This document shows, piece after piece, positions 7,932-16,808 of a DNA stretch of 64,000 nucleotides. Under the pieces are notes generated by a model. It did no database searches. It saw nothing but the letters and a program-made list of their open reading frames with translations, and was not told the origin of the DNA. This stretch comes from Candidatus Lachnoclostridium stercoravium (lineage in GTDB: Bacteria; Bacillota; Clostridia; Lachnospirales; Lachnospiraceae): positions 1 to 64,000 of the forward strand of contig DWZA01000101.1 in assembly GCA_019118365.1 (NCBI GenBank), given 5' to 3'. Both the position numbers and the translations under genes were made by a program. The first letter of the stretch is position 1. The number at the start of each line of letters is the position of its first letter.

Positions 7932-8252
7932 TTGTTTGACGTTTTAGACAGGATCCGTCAGCTGCGGGAAGCCCGCCACTGGTCCGTATATCACCTGGCC
8001 AAAAAATCCGGCATTCCACAATCTACCATTGCTACCTGGTATCAGAAAAACCTGTATCCGCCGGTAGATAAGCTGGAGATCATATGCCAGACCTTCGGCA
8101 TTTCCCTGGCTGAATTTTTTTCAGGAAGCCTTCAGGAAAATGCATTTCCCCAGGAAACAGAGGAAATGCTCCGCAAATGGTCGCTTCTTTCGCCAAAGCA
8201 GAAAGCGATCCTCACAGGCCTGATGGATGCGTTTCTTTCCGCCGAAGAATAA
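7932..8252 (+). CDS. XRE-family (helix-turn-helix) transcription regulator
   Basis: A 106-residue protein with an N-terminal HTH of the Cro/C1 type (RIRQLREARHWSVYHLAKKS, SGIPQSTIATW, about residues 6-60) and a short C-terminal helical tail. The start is a TTG at 7932 preceded by GGGAGGTG. It is divergent to the zinc-ribbon operon and flanked by ACGATATA/TATATCG palindromes that recur before the gene at 9773, so it most likely represses itself and both operons. The inducing signal is unknown. Confidence 0.88.
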   Translation: MFDVLDRIRQLREARHWSVYHLAKKSGIPQSTIATWYQKNLYPPVDKLEIICQTFGISLAEFFSGSLQENAFPQETEEMLRKWSLLSPKQKAILTGLMDAFLSAEE

Positions 8253-8276
8253 TCTGTTTACCTGTTTGTTCGCAGA

Positions 8277-8486
8277 TCACTCCGCCCTTTCCGCATAAGC
8301 TGCCAGAAAGGGCGGAGTTTTTCCGTCTTCGCCAGACCATCGGATCTGGTCCGGCTTCATTTCCATCGCCTTTGCTTTTGCCTCTTCTTCCGATCCCGCA
8401 TATACCTCGGCTGTTCCAAACCGGCATACGGTGACGTGAAAATGCCCTTCTCTGTTTTCAGATTCTTTTCCATCTAAGATACTCAT
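8277..8486 (-). CDS. Small hypothetical protein
   Basis: A 69-residue ORF (MSILDGKESENREGHFHVTV...) with a beta-strand/helix pattern; the AEVYAGSEEEAKAKAMEM stretch resembles small DpnD/PcfM-like proteins, a weak resemblance only. AAAGGG lies 5 bp before the ATG, and it follows the 419-residue gene by 27 bp. Its last codons overlap the terminator hairpin of the convergent XRE gene. Protein-like composition supports it, but it could be spurious. Confidence 0.55.
   Translation of the reverse strand: MSILDGKESENREGHFHVTVCRFGTAEVYAGSEEEAKAKAMEMKPDQIRWSGEDGKTPPFLAAYAERAE
8280..8322 (+). terminator. Terminator of the XRE regulator gene
   Basis: CTCCGCCCTTTC/GAAAGGGCGGAG stem followed by TTTTT on the plus strand, 28 bp after the XRE stop codon. 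Confidence 0.8.
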
Positions 8487-8513
8487 ATACGCCCTTTCAA
8501 TTTCCGGCAGGTG

Positions 8514-9773
8514 TCAGAAGGAGAGATACGAGGCCAGCGCATACCCTGTCTGACCAAGATATACCACTTTATAGAATCCATTTTCAGCCGGTTCGATATA
8601 AGATACGACTGCGCCCAGAGGGATCTGGCAGATCTCTGCGGCCTTCGTCGATGGCTCTGTACGCAGCGTAATACTCTCGTTGCAGTTTACCACATACATG
8701 GTCTGGTACATTCCGGCATCTCCGCCTGAGGCAGCCTGGCTTTCTGTTTCCGGTACAGGCATGACCGGTTCTGCCGCTGCCTGAACGGAGCCAGTCTCAT
8801 CCCACTTTTCCACATAGCTTCCAGCCATAGGGATCGTCCACGTCTCGCCGCCCTCTGTGTTTTCAAAGGTCGTGCTCCCTAAAGCAAGAGCATATGCAGT
8901 AATCCAGTCGTTTTCGAAAATATCGTCCAGGGTGCCTTCATAGAAAATATAGTACTGCTGGCCTGCCATATCGATGGCATTGATTTCTGTCAGATACCAG
9001 TCTGTATCGATTTCTCCTTCTGTGATCTGAATGACCTGAAGCTCCGGAAGGTACATGAGTCTGTCGCCGTACCGGTCCGGACTTTTTGTGATCTGTCTGG
9101 CCTCCAGACTTTCATCTACTACTCCCGCGCCAGTTACTGCTTCCAGGGAAGCCGCCGGGAACAGATCGTCATGATCCTGAAGAAATGCTGACGTTTTTTC
9201 ATTCAAAGTAAACGCGGCGACTTCATTATCCTGCAAGGCGGAATACAGCTCATATGCCGTCATCCTTCCAACGTCTGTCTCTTTCTCAGTTTCTGTTTCC
9301 TCTGCGGATCCTGCTGCCTCTGTTTTGCCTTCATCCTCTGAGAGTTTTTCTTCTGTTTCGCCGCCTGCTGCTTCCGCCTGTGCCTCGGTAGCTTCCACAG
9401 CCTGGGAGTCTCCGTTTTCCTCTGATCCGGACATAACCGTCATGGCGATCAGCAATATGATCACTACTCCTGCAATGATCAGGATCAGCTTCACTGGAGA
9501 TTTTTTCTTTTTTTCCTGCCCATTTCCGGGATAAGAGCCGTTCGGATAAGCCGGCTGCTGCCAGGTCCCTCCTGGCGGCGGAGTTCCTGTTCCGCCTGAT
9601 GGAGTTTCTCCTCCTGGCGGCGAACCTGCCGGTCCTGCTCCCGAAGCAGGCCTGCTGTTTCCCATCGGCGGAAGCTGCGCTCCGCAGTTAGTGCAGAACT
9701 TTTCATTTCCTATAGCCTGCGTCCCGCAGTTGGTACAAAAACGTTTTTTGTCTGATCCATTATTATCTGACAT
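8514..9773 (-). CDS. Zinc-ribbon, single-pass membrane protein with SH3b domain
   Basis: A 419-residue paralogue of the protein at 5202-6887. It has a double CxxC zinc ribbon (residues 13-30), Pro/Gly linker, transmembrane segment (about 95-114) and Glu/Thr-rich linker. The same extracellular domain follows (AYELYSALQDNEVAAFTLNE onward). Instead of YARHG it ends in a bacterial SH3 domain (about 352-419; VVNCNESITLRTEPSTKAA), usually a cell-wall or peptide-binding module. An XRE-type palindrome lies 25-45 bp before the ATG. The pair shows shuffling of the extracellular end on a common sensor-like scaffold. Confidence 0.86.
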   Translation of the reverse strand: MSDNNGSDKKRFCTNCGTQAIGNEKFCTNCGAQLPPMGNSRPASGAGPAGSPPGGETPSGGTGTPPPGGTWQQPAYPNGSYPGNGQEKKKKSPVKLILIIAGVVIILLIAMTVMSGSEENGDSQAVEATEAQAEAAGGETEEKLSEDEGKTEAAGSAEETETEKETDVGRMTAYELYSALQDNEVAAFTLNEKTSAFLQDHDDLFPAASLEAVTGAGVVDESLEARQITKSPDRYGDRLMYLPELQVIQITEGEIDTDWYLTEINAIDMAGQQYYIFYEGTLDDIFENDWITAYALALGSTTFENTEGGETWTIPMAGSYVEKWDETGSVQAAAEPVMPVPETESQAASGGDAGMYQTMYVVNCNESITLRTEPSTKAAEICQIPLGAVVSYIEPAENGFYKVVYLGQTGYALASYLSF

Positions 9774-9798
9774 ACATTCTCCCCCTTTGTTATCGTTA

Positions 9799-9818
9799 TT
9801 ACGATATATTATATCGCT
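9799..9818. promoter_or_regulatory. XRE operator, copy 3
   Basis: Contains ACGATATATTATATCG, identical over 16 bp to the palindrome at 7812-7830. An overlapping ATCGT-TATT-ACGAT repeat lies at its left edge. It places the SH3b zinc-ribbon gene under the same regulator. Confidence 0.72.
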
Positions 9819-9916
9819 ATTTTGTTTTTCTGTCTATGACAGGGCTGTAACTTAATATAAAGGATAGCGCCTCCTGTCTGGTATGCTGCCGGCATAACTG
9901 ATCCATCTTTCCCATG

Positions 9917-9982
9917 AAAAAAGGCAGTCCCGCTGGATCCTGGCTTCTCAAAGCCGAAATCCTCCATAGGACTGCCTTTTTT
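9917..9982. terminator. Bidirectional terminator after the MATE gene
   Basis: AAAAAAGGCAGTCC and GGACTGCCTTTTTT are perfect 14-bp inverted arms with a 38-nt loop. It lies between the MATE gene end and the zinc-ribbon gene promoter. The remaining part of this 250-bp gap holds no gene. Confidence 0.6.
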
Positions 9983-10023
9983 ATCTGTAAAATACGTAAA
10001 CAGTTCAGGACGGCGGGAAAACA

Positions 10024-11361
10024 CTATATCTTTTTTCTCAACTGTCCTTTCATCCTTCCCCAGAGGACTGCGGACGCTGCTACTGTGATGTAATCCGTAA
10101 TAGACTGCCCATAGATCACTCCGTCGATCCCGGCCACTGCCTGAAGAAGATACAGCAGCGGGATCAGCAGCAGCCCCTGCCGCATGACGGACAGCACCGT
10201 TGCGGGAAACGCCCGGCCTACGGACTGCATACTGTTCATATTTACGAAAAGGAAACCTATGACCGGGCCGGAAAGCATATATGCTATCAGCATTTCCACG
10301 CCGTAGCGGATCACTTCTTCGTCGTCAATAAATATCCGGATGATCTCTTCCCGAAATACAAAATATAAAGCAGTGGAAAGAATGCCTACGATCAGGCAGC
10401 ATTTCTTGGTGAACTTCTCTACCTCTATAAAACGGCCCATATTTCCGGCGCCGTAATTGTATCCAAGGAGCGGCTGCACGCCGTTGGCCAGACCCATCTG
10501 GAGAAATGTGATAAACATATTCGCTTTGAAGACGATGCCGATGGCCGCCATGGGCGCGTTGCCGTAGGCCACCAGGATCTGGTTCAGCACGATGGTGGAT
10601 ACGCTCATCAGAGCGGAAAATATGGCGGTAGGAAGCCCTGTGGAACAGATACGGGCCATGATCCCTTCGTGGAATGTAAAGTACCGGATTCCTATAGACA
10701 TATGTTTTGATCTTTTCAGGAAATACCACAGATAATATCCGCTTGCCATGATATTGCTGATCGTGGTGGCGATCGCCGCTCCTGCAGCGCCCTGTCCCAG
10801 CCCGGATACGAACACCGGATCCAGAACGATATTGGCAATGGTCCCGATCATATTTCCCACCATCGCCTCTTTGCTGGCGCCTTCCGCTCTTACGATAAAG
10901 CTGGCCGCTGCGGACCATATGATAAACGGCGCTCCCCAGGCCACATAAATCGTATAACCTTTTGCAAACTCATAGGTTTCTTCGTTGGCTCCGAACACCT
11001 CCAGGATCGGCGCTGTAAAAAGAAGGAGGACTGCCGCCAGGATGATGCCCGCCCCCAGGGAGGCATAGGTTACGATCGCCGAAACTTTCCTGACCTTTCC
11101 TTCATTTTTCTCACCCATAGCCATGGACGCCACGGCGCTGCCTCCCATACCCAGCATATTGGCCACTGCCATAAACAGGATAAAGATGGGATTTGTCAGG
11201 CTGACCGCCGCCACCTGCAGCGGATCTCCAGTCTGTCCTACAAAAAATGTGTCGGCCATATTGTAAATGACCGTTACCAGGCTGCTTATCACACTTGGGA
11301 TAGCCATCACTGCCACTGCTTTGGGTACCCGTTCTTTCGCCATCAGTTCATTTTCATTCAT
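10024..11361 (-). CDS. MATE family multidrug efflux transporter
   Basis: A 445-residue membrane protein with about 12 hydrophobic segments and MATE landmarks: VISSLVTVIYNMADTFFVGQ, GMGGSAVASMAMGE, NGVQPLLGYNYGAG. MATE pumps export cationic drugs or metabolites using Na+ or H+ gradients. It follows the marR gene by 71 bp in the same direction, and a shared MarR-box-like motif lies just before its ATG, so it is probably repressed by that regulator. The substrate is unknown. A second MATE gene lies at 54.6-55.9 kb. Confidence 0.93.
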   Translation of the reverse strand: MNENELMAKERVPKAVAVMAIPSVISSLVTVIYNMADTFFVGQTGDPLQVAAVSLTNPIFILFMAVANMLGMGGSAVASMAMGEKNEGKVRKVSAIVTYASLGAGIILAAVLLLFTAPILEVFGANEETYEFAKGYTIYVAWGAPFIIWSAAASFIVRAEGASKEAMVGNMIGTIANIVLDPVFVSGLGQGAAGAAIATTISNIMASGYYLWYFLKRSKHMSIGIRYFTFHEGIMARICSTGLPTAIFSALMSVSTIVLNQILVAYGNAPMAAIGIVFKANMFITFLQMGLANGVQPLLGYNYGAGNMGRFIEVEKFTKKCCLIVGILSTALYFVFREEIIRIFIDDEEVIRYGVEMLIAYMLSGPVIGFLFVNMNSMQSVGRAFPATVLSVMRQGLLLIPLLYLLQAVAGIDGVIYGQSITDYITVAASAVLWGRMKGQLRKKI

Positions 11362-11384
11362 TTCATGTTCGCTCCTCTTATTAC

Positions 11385-11405
11385 TTTGTTTCCTAACTAT
11401 TTAGG
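11385..11405. promoter_or_regulatory. MarR box candidate before the MATE gene
   Basis: TTTGTTTCCTAACTATTTAGG contains a CCTAA...TTAGG inverted repeat. The first 17 bases match the sequence before marR (11880-11896) at 16 positions. Confidence 0.5.
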
Positions 11406-11432
11406 TAAAAAACCGCTTCAGCCCTGGTATCT

Positions 11433-11849
11433 TTATTCCAGATTTTTCAGCATACGCTCCGCAATATCCATAAACAGCCTTTGCTCTTCCTGGGAGATCC
11501 CCTGCAAAAGAAGATCTTCCGTATCTTCTACTTCCTGCTTCAGCAGACTGCGGATCTTTTCCGCTTCTTTTGTGAAGATGATCCTTTTCCACCTTCCGTC
11601 CTGTTCGTCCGCCACCCGGCAGATCAGCTTTTCTGCTTCCAGGGACTTTAAGATCTGTGTCGCCGTAGACGGCCGCAATCCAAATTCCTGCTCAATATCT
11701 TTCTGGTAGATATCCCGCTCCATTCCTTCCACCAGAATGTAATCCAGTACCGTACCCTGGGCTCCGGTAATACCGATGGATTTCTGGATCACATGGGAAC
11801 GGCGGCGGAGGCGGTTGGATATCTTGTTGATCACTTTTCCTGTATCCAT
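11433..11849 (-). CDS. MarR family transcription regulator
   Basis: A 138-residue winged-helix regulator. The HTH lies around QKDIEQEFGLRPSTATQILKSLEAEKLICR and the wing at DEQDGRWKRIIFT. It resembles MarR members that control adjacent MATE pumps. It is first in the operon with the pump at 10024-11361. A repeated TTTGTTTCCTAA motif occurs about 30 bp before its start and again before the pump, suggesting autoregulation. Confidence 0.9.
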   Translation of the reverse strand: MDTGKVINKISNRLRRRSHVIQKSIGITGAQGTVLDYILVEGMERDIYQKDIEQEFGLRPSTATQILKSLEAEKLICRVADEQDGRWKRIIFTKEAEKIRSLLKQEVEDTEDLLLQGISQEEQRLFMDIAERMLKNLE

Positions 11850-11879
11850 AGTTCAGATCCTCTTACAACATCCAAATAT

Positions 11880-11896
11880 TTTGTTTCCTAAGTATT
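11880..11896. promoter_or_regulatory. MarR box candidate before marR
   Basis: TTTGTTTCCTAAGTATT, one mismatch to the motif before the MATE gene, 31 bp before the marR ATG. Confidence 0.5.
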
Positions 11897-11951
11897 CTAG
11901 CACGCTCCTGTAAATTGTCAACCAGAAGAACCGGTTTCTTTGCAATAAATT

Positions 11952-11983
11952 GTCCCCGGCCATGATCGCTCACGGTCGGGGAC
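11952..11983 (-). terminator. Terminator of the transporter/lyase operon
   Basis: GTCCCCGGCC/GGTCGGGGAC stem-loop 36 bp after the DapA-family gene; only a short A/T-rich tail follows, so efficiency is uncertain. Confidence 0.5.
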
Positions 11984-12018
11984 GAAAGAGGTGTTAGCAG
12001 ATCTTTCCTATGATCTTT

Positions 12019-12906
12019 TTATTCCATTGCTCTTGCTTTCTGCAGGATCTTCTTCATTTCTTCCTTGTTCTTTTCGGACTGTTCCATAAGAGGTTTTCTT
12101 ACATAACCGCCCTTATATCCGCACAGGGTGCTTACGTATTTCAGTCCGGAGATCCCGTATGTGCCGGTTACGGCTGTATTTACCGGGAATATCCTCTGGT
12201 AGGTTTCCAGAGAACCGTCCAGATCGCCTTTTCTGTATCTGTCATATACTTCTATGCATTCATCCGGCATACAGTTTGCCAGCGCCAGGATACCGCCTGC
12301 TGCTCCAAGAGCCAGAGCCGGATACAGGGCGGAAGCCGTACCTACGAATACTGCGAAATCCTGTCCCTTTGTCACTCTCTTAAATGTAGCGAACTGAGGC
12401 ATGTCGCCGGAGCTGTCTTTCATACCGATGATATTCGGGTGCTTTGCCAGCTGCTCGATCAGGTCCGCGCCTACGTTTACATGGGTAAACTTCGGCACAT
12501 TATAAACGAGGATCGGGATCTTTACGTTGTCCGCTACTGTAGTATAGTATTCCAGAAGGGACGGGGTCTTCATAGCCGCGTCATAGAAACATGGAGTCAG
12601 GATCAGCGCGCACTGCGCTCCCAGATCAGCCGCCTTGTTGGTCAGCTCGATCGTCTCGGAAGCCGTCTCCATGCCGGTTCCGCACATAACCATTTTCCCG
12701 CCTGCATTCTCCACAGTCAGCTGGATCAGTTTCAGTTTCTCCTCTTCCCTTAAAAATGCAGTCTCACTGTTGGAGCCGAGCACCAGCAGGCCTTCCAGGC
12801 CGGTTCCTGCCCACTTTTTCACATTATATACAAATGCGTCGTAGTCAACTTCGCCGTTTTCCTTAAACGGGGTGATCATTGGCGGGAAAATACCTTTTAA
12901 TTCCAT
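12019..12906 (-). CDS. DapA/NanA-family class I aldolase (dihydrodipicolinate synthase family)
   Basis: A 295-residue (beta/alpha)8 lyase. The family residues are visible: GSNSETAFL (substrate loop), YNVP with the catalytic tyrosine, and IGMKDSSGD with the Schiff-base lysine. The family cleaves or forms 2-keto acids (dihydrodipicolinate, N-acetylneuraminate, 4-hydroxy-2-oxoglutarate). It is last in a six-gene transport operon with an ornithine-cyclodeaminase-like enzyme, so a catabolic aldolase acting on a 2-keto acid from an amino acid or opine is likelier than lysine synthesis. The exact substrate cannot be read. Confidence 0.87.
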   Translation of the reverse strand: MELKGIFPPMITPFKENGEVDYDAFVYNVKKWAGTGLEGLLVLGSNSETAFLREEEKLKLIQLTVENAGGKMVMCGTGMETASETIELTNKAADLGAQCALILTPCFYDAAMKTPSLLEYYTTVADNVKIPILVYNVPKFTHVNVGADLIEQLAKHPNIIGMKDSSGDMPQFATFKRVTKGQDFAVFVGTASALYPALALGAAGGILALANCMPDECIEVYDRYRKGDLDGSLETYQRIFPVNTAVTGTYGISGLKYVSTLCGYKGGYVRKPLMEQSEKNKEEMKKILQKARAME

Positions 12907-12930
12907 ATCCTTATACCTCTCTTTCTATCT

Positions 12931-13890
12931 CTACGCCTGTTTTTTCACGTGATGGCAGGCTACAAAATGATTCGGTGCGACTTCAGTCAGCTGCGGTTCT
13001 TCCTGACGGCAGATGTCCGTTGCATACGGACAGCGGTTGGCGAACCGGCAGATGGGCTTTGGATTGATCGGGGAAGAAAGTTCTCCCTTCAAAATGATCC
13101 TCTCCGGCCGGTTGTGGATCCTGGGCAGCGGGATCGCGCTTAACAGCGCCTCTGTATAGGGGTGGAGCGGACGGCGGAAAAGTTCCTCCGACGGCGCTTT
13201 TTCTACCAGACGTCCCAAATACATAACCGCGATATCGTCGGAAAAATGGTTTACGACCGACAGGTCATGGGTAATAAACATGTAAGTAACTCCCATATCC
13301 TGCTGGATCTGTTTCATCAGGTTTAAGATCTGAGCCTGGATCGATACGTCCAGAGCGGAAACCGGCTCGTCGCACACGATAAATTTCGGCCTTGTCGCCA
13401 GAGCCCTGGCGATACCGATCCTCTGGCGGCGTCCGCCGTCCAGCTCGTGAGGGTATGTATTTACCAGCCTTTCCGCCAGGCCTACGCGGTCCATCAGCTC
13501 CAGCACTCTTGTAAAACGCTGGTCCTTATCCGGAATCATGCCGGAAAGCTTAAGCGGTTCCTCGATCGTCTCTGATACGGTCATTCTGGGGTTCAGGGAT
13601 GAGAACGGATCCTGGAAGATCAGCTGCATCTCCTGCCTTTTTTTGCGCATTTCTTTCTTATTCAGCTTCAGCACATCTACGCCGTCAAAGATCACTTCGC
13701 CGCTGGTAGGTTCCAGAAGCCTTAAGATGGCCCGCCCGGTGGTGGACTTTCCGCAGCCGGATTCTCCTACGACTCCAAGGGTCTTTCCAGGTTCGATGGT
13801 AAAGGTAACGTCGTCCACTGCGTGGAGCGTTCCTGCCGCTACGTTAAAAAATTTCTTTAAATGTCTGACTTCCAATAACGGTTTTGCCAT
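12931..13890 (-). CDS. Peptide-type ABC transporter ATP-binding protein (DppF/OppF-like)
   Basis: A 319-residue ATPase with Walker A GESGCGKSTT, Walker B KFIVCDEPVSALD and H-loop MFITHDLSV. The usual LSGGQ region here reads HELDGGRRQRIGIARAL, so the first Ser of the signature is Asp, an unusual change. A C-terminal Cys-rich tail (CRFANRCPYATDICR) is typical of OppD/DppF-type subunits. It energises the permease pair at 14912-16779 together with the ATPase just upstream, 15 bp away. Confidence 0.92.
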   Translation of the reverse strand: MAKPLLEVRHLKKFFNVAAGTLHAVDDVTFTIEPGKTLGVVGESGCGKSTTGRAILRLLEPTSGEVIFDGVDVLKLNKKEMRKKRQEMQLIFQDPFSSLNPRMTVSETIEEPLKLSGMIPDKDQRFTRVLELMDRVGLAERLVNTYPHELDGGRRQRIGIARALATRPKFIVCDEPVSALDVSIQAQILNLMKQIQQDMGVTYMFITHDLSVVNHFSDDIAVMYLGRLVEKAPSEELFRRPLHPYTEALLSAIPLPRIHNRPERIILKGELSSPINPKPICRFANRCPYATDICRQEEPQLTEVAPNHFVACHHVKKQA

Positions 13891-13905
13891 TTCGTTCTTC
13901 CCCCC

Positions 13906-14901
13906 TTACAGTTTTCTCTCATCTGTATCGTCGTACAGATGGCAGCGGACAAAATGAGTATCGTTTAACTGCCTCATCTTCGGCCTTGTTTCCTTGCATA
14001 TCTCCATGCAGTATTCGCACCGGGGATGGAACGGGCAGCCGGAAGGAAGGTTCGTAGGATCTGGAGTCAATCCCTTGATCGGCTTTAACTGCGCGGAACG
14101 GTTTTCAATATCCGGCAGGGAGTCGAACAGTCCTTTCGTATAGGGATGATAGTAATGATCGAAAATATCTTCCAAATTTCCATGCTCGATCACTACGCCT
14201 GCGTATATGATGCTGACTTCGTCGCATACTTCCGCCACAATACCCAGATCATGAGTGATGATCAGCATGGACATGTTGTATTTTTTCTTTAATTCATTGA
14301 TCAGCTGGAGGATCTGAGCCTGGATGGTAACGTCCAGCGCCGTAGTCGCCTCGTCCGCGATCAGAAGGTTCGGCCTGCAGGCTAAAGCCATGGCGATAAC
14401 AACTCGCTGCTTCATGCCGCCGGAGAACTGATGTGGGAACTCCACGGCCCGGCTCCCCGGTATGCCTACCAGCTCCAGCACTTCCGCAGCCCGCTTCATG
14501 GCGTCTTTTTTATCCAGTTTCTGATGGATACGAAGGCCTTCTGCGATCTGCTCCCCTACGCTTTTGATGGGGTTTAAAGACGTCATAGGATCCTGGAAGA
14601 TCATGGCTACCTGATCCCCGCGCATAAGCCTGAGATCATGATGGTTCATTTTCAGAACGTCTTTACCATTTAAGAGGATCTCTCCGGAAACGATCTTGCC
14701 CTGAGGCTGTGCCACCAGATTTAAAATGGACATGGCCGTGGTGGTCTTTCCCGCGCCTGTCTCTCCTACCAGGCCAAGAGTTTTTCCTTCGCCTATGGTC
14801 ATATTGATCCCGTTTACAGCGTGGACGATCTCATTGTCAGATACATATTGAACGACGAGGTCTTTGACCTCCAGTGTATTTTTAACATTTTCCTTTTCCA
14901 T
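13906..14901 (-). CDS. Peptide-type ABC transporter ATP-binding protein (DppD/OppD-like)
   Basis: A 331-residue ATPase with Walker [11 protein letters not shown], signature QFSGGMKQR, Walker [13 protein letters not shown] and H-loop IITHDLG. The C-terminal oligopeptide-transporter motif ([19 protein letters not shown]) is present. It is the first of the two different ATPases that this transporter class uses and is located 10 bp after the permease gene in the same operon. Confidence 0.93.
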   Translation of the reverse strand: MEKENVKNTLEVKDLVVQYVSDNEIVHAVNGINMTIGEGKTLGLVGETGAGKTTTAMSILNLVAQPQGKIVSGEILLNGKDVLKMNHHDLRLMRGDQVAMIFQDPMTSLNPIKSVGEQIAEGLRIHQKLDKKDAMKRAAEVLELVGIPGSRAVEFPHQFSGGMKQRVVIAMALACRPNLLIADEATTALDVTIQAQILQLINELKKKYNMSMLIITHDLGIVAEVCDEVSIIYAGVVIEHGNLEDIFDHYYHPYTKGLFDSLPDIENRSAQLKPIKGLTPDPTNLPSGCPFHPRCEYCMEICKETRPKMRQLNDTHFVRCHLYDDTDERKL

Positions 14902-14911
14902 ATCTGCCCTC

Positions 14912-15829
14912 CTACTGTTTCAGCCTTGGGTCTAAGGCGTCTCTTAATCCGTCGCCCAGAAGGTTTAATGACAGGATCGTAAAGAAGATCGCCAGTCCGG
15001 GAGCGATAACAAGATACGCTTCATCTCTCATAAATGCACGTCCGGATGCCAGCATATTGCCCCATTCCGGCGTAGGCGCCTGGATGCCCAGTCCCAGGAA
15101 GCTTAAGCCTGAGATCGTAAGGATGGCGCTTGCCACGTACAGAGTCACCTGAACGATGATAGGTCCCATACAGTTTACAAGGGCATAACGGAGGATGATA
15201 TGTCCGTCTTTGGCGCCGATGGATCTGGCCGCCTCAATGTATTCGGATCCTCTTACCGTCAGGATAGCGGACCGGACGATACGGGCAAATTTCGGTGAGA
15301 ACGACAGACCGATGGAGATCACAAGGTTGATCTGGCTTACGCCGAAGGTAGCGATGATAGCCAGAGCCAGCAGTACGTCAGGCAGACAGAGGAATACGTC
15401 CATAACGCGCATGATCACGTCGTCGATCTTGCCGCCGTAAAAGCCGGAGATGGAACCCAGGATGCCGCCGACTAAAAGGGCGACCGCTACGGATGAGATA
15501 CCTACGGAGAGGGAGATCCTGGCTCCGTAAATGATCCTGGCGAAAATATCCCTTCCTACTTCATCGGTGCCGAACAGGTGGCCGTTTCCCGGCCCCTGAA
15601 GGCGGTTGTACACGTCCAGCTTGATGGCCTGTTCTTCATAGCTCACCAGAAGAGGCGCAAAGATCGCCAGAAGAACGATAATGCCGAATATGATCAGTCC
15701 CACTACAGCGGTCCTGTTTTTTAAGAACCGGCTCCATATTTCCGCCGCGTTGCTTTTCTTCTTAAACTTTTTATAAAATTCTTTTCTTGAAATAACTTCT
15801 CTCTTTGCAGCTGTATTGGTGTTTTCCAT
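14912..15829 (-). CDS. Peptide-type ABC transporter permease (DppC-like)
   Basis: A 305-residue inner-membrane permease with an N-terminal cytoplasmic stretch, a first membrane helix ([20 protein letters not shown]) and the cytoplasmic EAA loop ([20 protein letters not shown]). Its ATG shares one base with the stop of the upstream permease gene (TAATG), so translation is coupled. It pairs with the DppB-like protein to form the channel. Confidence 0.93.
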   Translation of the reverse strand: MENTNTAAKREVISRKEFYKKFKKKSNAAEIWSRFLKNRTAVVGLIIFGIIVLLAIFAPLLVSYEEQAIKLDVYNRLQGPGNGHLFGTDEVGRDIFARIIYGARISLSVGISSVAVALLVGGILGSISGFYGGKIDDVIMRVMDVFLCLPDVLLALAIIATFGVSQINLVISIGLSFSPKFARIVRSAILTVRGSEYIEAARSIGAKDGHIILRYALVNCMGPIIVQVTLYVASAILTISGLSFLGLGIQAPTPEWGNMLASGRAFMRDEAYLVIAPGLAIFFTILSLNLLGDGLRDALDPRLKQ

Positions 15830-16779
15830 TATTTACTCCGGCCTCCTTTACCACTGTACTGAGCTTTGATCCTCGGATCGATATACGCGTAGATCAGGTC
15901 CACGATCAGGTTGGAGACTGCGACGCAGATCGCCATAATTACCAGGCAGCCTAATACGCAGGGAACGTCTCTCTTATTGATGGATTCTACAAGGAACCTT
16001 CCTGTTCCTGGAATGGAAAATACAGTTTCGCAGTATACAAGTCCGCCAAGAAGCGCGCCTACGTTTAAGCCTACTACTGTGATGGTTGGCATCAGCGCGT
16101 TTCCTAAGGCGTGATCGTAAATAACGTCGTGCTCTCTGACGCCCTTTGCTCTTGCTGTAGTGATGTAATCCTGGCGGATCGCCTCCATCATGGAAGAGCG
16201 GGTCGTCCTCATGGTATTGGCCATGTAGTTTGCTCCTACTGTCAGCGAAGGCAGCACCAGGCTCTTCCACCCGTCGTCCATGCCGCTTGCAGGAAACCAC
16301 CCCAGATGTACGGCAAAGAAGAGGATCAGCAGCAGGCCCAGCCAGAATACCGGCATGGATACGCCCATAAGGCCGATGACCATGGTCACCTTTGAGAAAA
16401 TGGAATTAGGCCTTACCGCCGACCAGATACCGATCGGCATACCTACCGCCACGCAGAAGATCATGGCGCATATTACGATCTTAAAGGTATTGGGGAACCT
16501 GGAAAACAGCTGCGCGCCTACGGATTCGCCGGATACATAGGATTCGCCGAAATCGCCCCGCACAAGGTCGCCGAGATAATGGAAATACTGTACGATAAAC
16601 GGCTGGTCAAGTCCCAGGTCTTCCCTTACCTGAGCCGCCGCTTCTTCCGTATAGTCGTTGCCCAGGATGATCTGAGCCGGATCGCCTGGAGCCATGTATA
16701 AAATCGAATATACTACAAATGTCAGCGCGATGATGACCGGTATGATGATGATCAATCGCTTTACCACGTATCTTATCAT
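15829..16779 (-). CDS. Peptide-type ABC transporter permease (DppB-like)
   Basis: A permease of about 316 residues starting MIRYVVKRL; AAGGAGG lies 7 bp before this ATG, so I prefer it to a start 33 bp upstream. It shows the DppB hallmarks: a first helix IIIIPVIIALTFVVYSILY, the periplasmic GDPAQIILG loop and the EAA loop (ITTARAKGVREHDVIYDHAL). It is the first membrane subunit after the binding protein. Confidence 0.92.
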   Translation of the reverse strand: MIRYVVKRLIIIIPVIIALTFVVYSILYMAPGDPAQIILGNDYTEEAAAQVREDLGLDQPFIVQYFHYLGDLVRGDFGESYVSGESVGAQLFSRFPNTFKIVICAMIFCVAVGMPIGIWSAVRPNSIFSKVTMVIGLMGVSMPVFWLGLLLILFFAVHLGWFPASGMDDGWKSLVLPSLTVGANYMANTMRTTRSSMMEAIRQDYITTARAKGVREHDVIYDHALGNALMPTITVVGLNVGALLGGLVYCETVFSIPGTGRFLVESINKRDVPCVLGCLVIMAICVAVSNLIVDLIYAYIDPRIKAQYSGKGGRSK

Positions 16780-16808
16780 GTATTTACCTCCTTTTTTAAG
16801 GCTGTGGA

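Noticed and set aside
9809-10024. 71-codon minus ORF between the MATE and zinc-ribbon genes
   Set aside because: It spans the bidirectional terminator and the XRE operator; no ribosome-binding site and no protein-like pattern.
12010-12753. 247-codon plus ORF
   Set aside because: Antisense to the DapA-family gene with intact YNVP and Lys motifs; no support as a gene.
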